Positions 59,334 through 64,000 of a DNA stretch of 64,000 nt are shown piece by piece. The stretch's first letter is position 1, and each line of letters starts with the position of its first letter. Position numbers and translations under genes: made by a program. The stretch spans positions 70,371 through 134,370 of the forward strand of contig QZCP01000054.1 of assembly GCA_003956705.1 (NCBI GenBank). The letters are read 5' to 3'. This DNA comes from Brevipalpus yothersi (Eukaryota; Arthropoda; Arachnida; Trombidiformes; Tenuipalpidae). Below the pieces are notes generated by a model. That model worked only from the letters and a program-made list of their open reading frames with translations, searched no databases and had not been told where the DNA came from.

Positions 59334-60264
59334 AAAATTTTCTTTCTTTTTACCACTATTTTGCCCGCCTTTTTCCTGACCCCAATATATACCCACAAGG
59401 TATATATCCAATACGTTATCTGACCATTTTCACAATATTTCTTTTCCTCTGGATCCTCCTTTGCACATTGATCTTACCCTCACCCATATCATAGGAAATA
59501 GTTGAATGGTATAACGCAATTCGAGCGGCAAAATTCCACTATCTACAGATAGCCTATCCAACATGTTCACCCGATGAATTACTGCCACATTTGACTCGAG
59601 ATTTTGTTAAAGAAGGCTGGCTATGGAAAACAGGGCCAAAAGTTGGCGATTCATACAAGAAACGATGGTTTATACTGGATTATCGTAAATTGATGTACCT
59701 AGAGGATCCATTGGTAAGTAGTGTGTAAGATGGTGAAAAATGTATAAAGGAAATGGAAAATATGGTACATATTTGTCCAAGAAAATTTTTATCGATAAAA
59801 AATTGATCCCAATTATTGAATTCCTTTTACCATGTTTCTCTCCATCGGTGAACCGAAAAAACTGTGCGTGCCCATATTTTCTCATGAATATTCAGGATCC
59901 ATATCCAAAAGGTGAAATATATCTTGGAGAAAAGAGCAAACAATTCAATATTTCTTCAGGAATTCCTCCTCCCCTGAAACAGTTAAACTATGGCTTCATA
60001 CTCAAAACTCCTGATCGTACATGGCTATTCAGTGCTGAAACCGAAGAGGAACGCAAATCTTGGATACACTCGATATCATCTGTACTCGAAACACCCGAAA
60101 GTCCCCAAGATTCGAGTGTATATTTGAGACAAAATCTTCGCAATTCATTTTCGTACAAACACAACAAATCTCGTGACAGTTCAAATAGTACCAATCGTAA
60201 CAGTGGATCAAGTCTAACTGGAGGAACAATTCGTAAAGGGAAAAATTTTTTCTCCTTCAGTTGA
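57649..60264 (+). CDS. ADAP1: ArfGAP with dual PH domains (ADAP/centaurin-alpha)
   Basis: Exons 57649-57730, 57926-58151, 58372-58561, 58998-59159, 59495-59713 and 59896-60264 join to 415 residues. The ArfGAP zinc finger is C-X2-C-X16-C-X2-C (CADCEYPNPDWAS...CYEC) followed by IHRGLG with the arginine finger. PH domain 1 begins GYMEGFLMKKGKKDKK, and PH domain 2 begins VKEGWLWKTGPKVGDSYKKRWF. These bind PIP3/IP4 and recruit the protein to the plasma membrane to inactivate Arf6. The Ser/Asn-rich tail (about 50 residues) is longer than in human. Intron 3 contains an assembly gap; the coding sequence is not affected. The symbol is by family; ADAP2 is equally possible. Confidence 0.93.
58609..58777. 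repeat. (CT)n spanning a 63-base N gap
   Basis: CT on both sides of Ns at 58657-58719, in ADAP intron 3. The true repeat length is unknown. Confidence 0.95.
59288..59331. repeat. (GA)n in ADAP intron 4
   Basis: About 42 bases of GA. Confidence 0.95.
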
Positions 60265-62539
60265 AATATACACACATATGCATAAGATTGATGCAAAAAA
60301 AGTTATCATTTAAAGCTCACTTTGATCCTACATCAATTTTTCTTCTTGTTCGTTTCAATCTAAAGAAATGATCTTTTTTCTTTCTCCCAGTTTTTTTGAA
60401 TAAGTAACCATTGTCATACAAAATACATTTCACACAATAAAGAGCAACAATTTTTGGTCATACATGTATAAGTTGTATGTTTGATGAATGCATATTCACT
60501 ACAATAACTGTACACTATACCATCACTTCACTGTTGCCTTAACTTATTCTCAAGACACTTGTATTATGCTCTTGTACATGTGAGATTCTTGTAAGATCAT
60601 TCAAATATCCAATAATGTGAACAACAATGATTCACAGCTGAATTCATTGAATACATCTATCTTTCGTTATCTATCTCTTTCTCTCGCTTCCAAAAGTCAG
60701 GAATACAAGATGCTTACAATCAGCCAACAATCGTTTCATCGTTGTTGATCATTATTCGGGTGAAACTTGATCACTTCCAAATCATCGAATCAAATGAGCC
60801 CACTACTATTCACAGATGAGAAGCTAACTAACGTATACACAAACATGAGGTACATGTAATACATGTACATATATGTATACCTGAAGAATAGATTTCTTAC
60901 TGTGTGTGTGTGTATTTATCGATGCCTGTTTATTCTCTCTTTCTATGGACAAAAAAAAGTCTCATCACTCAACCTACGACCTTTTCTGGGCCCTACTTCA
61001 GCATACATTCACATGGATCCACACAAAATACACATTGAACAATGTTTTTTCCGGAATTCTGATGAGACAAAGACAAAGGCTATCATCCATTGGTTTACTT
61101 TGAATGATGAATCTTGGTGGAAAGATAGATGAAGAGATGATTCTCGTATATTACATGATGGAAACGTATATACATGTTCATGCAAGGGTGATTATTAGTG
61201 ATGCTGACAATTTTTTCCTCTTCCTTCTTTTTTTCTCATACTTCTGGAGAGCATGAAGAGCATCTTGAAGTCAAGTAGTTGTTCTCATTTGATCTTGAAG
61301 GCGAAAATATTGAACAGATCATATAAATTAGAAACTATCATGCCCAACATCTTGACTTGCCAACAAGTAGTTGTTTTTTCTTCTTTTCTGCCAGCTATGT
61401 ATTCCTCTTGTGTGCCTAAACAATATGAGTGGGAATTTTCTCGCCATCTAGTTGAAGATCCTTCACTAGAAGTTCTGAAGGAAGTTTGCGTAAAGATTAT
61501 TCTCTCAAAGATTTTCCAGCAATATTTCAAGTGATTAAGTGAAATTTTGCATATAAAACTTGCTTAAATCAGCATTTAAGTGTCAAAAGTCGAGATATTT
61601 TGAGACTCGAAAAATATCTTCGTACTGCTTTACATGTTCAAATGCATCAGTACATTTTCAAGTACCCTGTAGAATTGATGTTATATACTATATCGAAATT
61701 TATTCCAGCTGTAACCGCAAAATGTTACCTCTCACTTCCAAATCCTGTGAATGAATTAGTTTAGAATATGAAGAACCACATGACCGAGAGAGGAATAAAT
61801 CCAGTGAACTTTGTATTCTATCACGCTGAGATGCAAATTAGTTGGAAGAGCTAAAAATTTTCTCTTGAAAATGCATATACCAGCAATAGATGATGATTTG
61901 TTGATGAGTAAGCATGATTAATGAAGATTAATTTGCATGAACATGGATTTATCTGATCAGTGTAGCTTAAGTCCTATTTTATTTATGTGTGTAAAAAAGT
62001 TCAGTGGCAAAAAAATATTTTGAATTATAGTCAGCAATATTTCTTTCCAACTTATAAACATTAGAACTAGAAAACTATTTACCTACTCATAGAAGTATCA
62101 CTATTACTGTAACAAACACAAGCTTTGATGATCTTGAACCTTACTTTTGATCGAACATGTTATGAATATGATGATAAACAAGCCATTTATGTTTGTCAAT
62201 TTGATCCCATGTATATAAGTATACCAAGAGTCAACTTTGATCAAGAAATTGCTCAACATCAGTAGCCATGAGACTAAATATATATATGTATGTTGAATCA
62301 GATGTCATTGGAGGTACAGTGAGAATCGAGAAGAGAGTGCTTATTTCCGTTAACATTGATGCTTGGATCAATAAGGAATACAGCAAAAACTTTGGTAATA
62401 TCGGTTCCTATTTGCTCTGTTTCCATACGAGCGTTAACATTAAGCTTGACTTCATCGGCCAGTGACTTTGATTGCAAGTATAAGGATCGATGTTGACATC
62501 AAAATGAACAGTAAATCAGTTGGCTATTGGGACTGAATA

Positions 62540-62566
62540 GAGAGAGAGAGAGAGAGAGAGAGAGAA
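62540..62566. repeat. (GA)n microsatellite
   Basis: About 27 bases of GA. Confidence 0.9.
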
Positions 62567-63165
62567 ACGAATCAGTTCATCAAGAATCCAAACAAACAAA
62601 CAAACACTCATAGAACTTGTAATGGTTGATATAAAGATTGTTATGGTTAGATTTTTCTTGTAACTTATTGCAAAACTTATCATAAATTATCAATACTTCT
62701 TAATTGATAGGATCATCATCATTCAATTAGCCCTGATTCTGAATCATATTGTATGGTACGATATTCTAATAATATTACCCTTCTCTACCTCATTTCTAGT
62801 CTCTGATTGGCTTTTGAATAAGAATCTCATTAGCAGTCAATGAACACCTTTCATTTTGAAAGGTGTAGTGGAAGTCAATGACTTTTGATTCTCCTTATAT
62901 TCAAAAGAAACTAGCCCGAAGAATTTTCTGAAGCCAAGTAGCCAACAAATTCTTTCAGTATGATGCTGATGATGAATCCTTCTGGATAAGCTTTCAAAGC
63001 CATGGCTATAGATAGCTATTCTTGCAATGTATTCTTCTCAGGATCTACTTCTTGCTTGATCTGTTCCTCTTCAAACTACATGATGGTTTGCGCAAATTTC
63101 ATCCAGATTGACCTCGAGACTTTATTCTCTCTCTCTCTCTGACTCTAGATTCTGGGAATACTCAA

Positions 63166-63170
<5 letters not shown>

Positions 63171-63213
<43 letters not shown>
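63171..63213. repeat. (CT)n microsatellite
   Basis: About 43 bases of CT. Confidence 0.95.
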
Positions 63214-63215
<2 letters not shown>

Positions 63216-64000
63216 AGTGTGAGCTTTGTATGTGACCATAGAGCATGTACATAGCATTTTGAATGGAAACTCATCATGCTTCCAACAAGTTTGCCGCCAG
63301 AAGCGAAGAAGTGTATGTGTGCTCAACACCATTGACAACGACTAAAGAAGAATAGTGGAAGTTTCGCTATGGATTACGATTTTATTTTATTCCTTCTTCA
63401 AATAGAAATGTTCATCAATTGATTCATTCCTTCACCAGAGGAAAACTTTTCTTCATCTTCTTCTTGGTGTTCCTCAAATCAAACTCACACCGAAACGACA
63501 TCAGACAAGTCTTTCAACTATTCCAATGTCAACGTTCTCTTTGATCACTCGGTGTTGTGGGACAATATTCTATCCATTTCCATTCCTATGTTCAAATTCA
63601 TACCGTTGTTGCATGAGAATATTCGTTCATCCATAGAAAAGAATTTCAAGATGACTTCAATTCTCCACATTATATTCAATTGTAGGCAAATCAATTGAGA
63701 TACAATATTTTATACTGTTGTATATATTCACATTGTTACCATTCTTCCACCTCATTATTGCTATTATATTCCCATGTGATTTTTGTTCCTCTTTCTTTTC
63801 TCTCTTTTCTCTCGTTCTTGGTCAAATATATCTCTTCTAATCACAAATCTAATGTCCAAATGGATACTAATTTGACCAGCGAAGCTTTAAATTTTACTCT
63901 TCTACTTTTTTACTCAATGCCACATATTTTTATTGATCATCACCAGCCAAACAGCATAATGATGGAACCAAGTGTACGTGAATCAACATACTTGCCTCCA

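Larger units (their letters stand above)
60265..64000. other. Gene-free right end
   Basis: No coding family recognised in 3.7 kb. GA tract at about 62540-62566 and CT tracts near 63127-63140 and 63171-63213. ADAP 3' UTR with AATAAA near 60437 at the left edge. Confidence 0.55.

Noticed and set aside
62268..62465. 65-codon plus-strand frame at the right end
   Set aside because: Short, no family resemblance, no supporting splice or promoter signals.

Overview
Eukaryotic, AT-rich, intron-bearing nuclear DNA with no operon-style bacterial layout. Typical metazoan housekeeping genes, short phase-conserved introns, Asn/Asp/His runs in proteins, and very many (CT)n/(GA)n tracts point to an arthropod. 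A chelicerate such as an acariform mite is my best guess, by inference only: the window has a tandem cluster of single-domain thyroglobulin type-1 (thyropin-like) genes and a compact gene arrangement. Species cannot be settled from the sequence alone.

Layout. 2.3-3.8 kb (-): large exon of an EHBP1/MICAL-like bMERB protein whose remaining exons are not seen. 4.5-12.9 kb: the unusual region. It holds a BTB-zinc-finger gene (-), two small stand-alone genes (+), and a block of six closely packed ORFs on the minus strand (12896 down to 7196). The first five ORFs are paralogous ~140-157 residue proteins, each ending in one C-X2-C-X12-H-X5-C finger. The sixth is an intact 1099-residue APE-endonuclease/reverse transcriptase. 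Junctions are TGATG, ATGA, TAAATG, one ~212-nt spacer, and a 14-nt overlap, so the block looks like one polycistronic mRNA read by termination-reinitiation. The two plus-strand genes next door carry the same finger. This is the best candidate for an undescribed system.

13.4-14.8 kb: NDUFAF7 (+). 17.2-20.5 kb: three tandem thyropin-like genes (+). 23.1-27.3 kb: ELOVL fatty-acid elongase (-). 29.9-31.3 kb: CDK20-like kinase (+). 31.6-34.2 kb: U1-70K (SNRNP70, -), divergent from PYROXD1 (34.7-36.3 kb, +). 36.6-37.8 kb: DMAC2/ATP5SL-like (-), divergent from C1QBP/p32 (38.1-39.2 kb, +). 41.7-43.8 kb: Sp1-family factor (+). 45.7 kb: RPL38 (+). 46.4-47.2 kb: TBCC (-). 48.3-49.6 kb: FAM50/XAP5 (+). 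50.0-50.5 kb: RPS27 (-). 53.0-56.7 kb: ML-domain (NPC2-like) secreted protein (+). 57.6-60.3 kb: ADAP/centaurin-alpha (+). 60.3-64 kb: no gene recognised.

Most genes are unrelated housekeeping genes in a compact order, with several head-to-head pairs sharing short intergenic spaces. Two of the proteins (NDUFAF7, DMAC2) belong to mitochondrial complex I assembly, and C1QBP is also mitochondrial. Exon boundaries were derived by hand from GT-AG sites and family conservation. Every multi-exon model listed keeps its reading frame.
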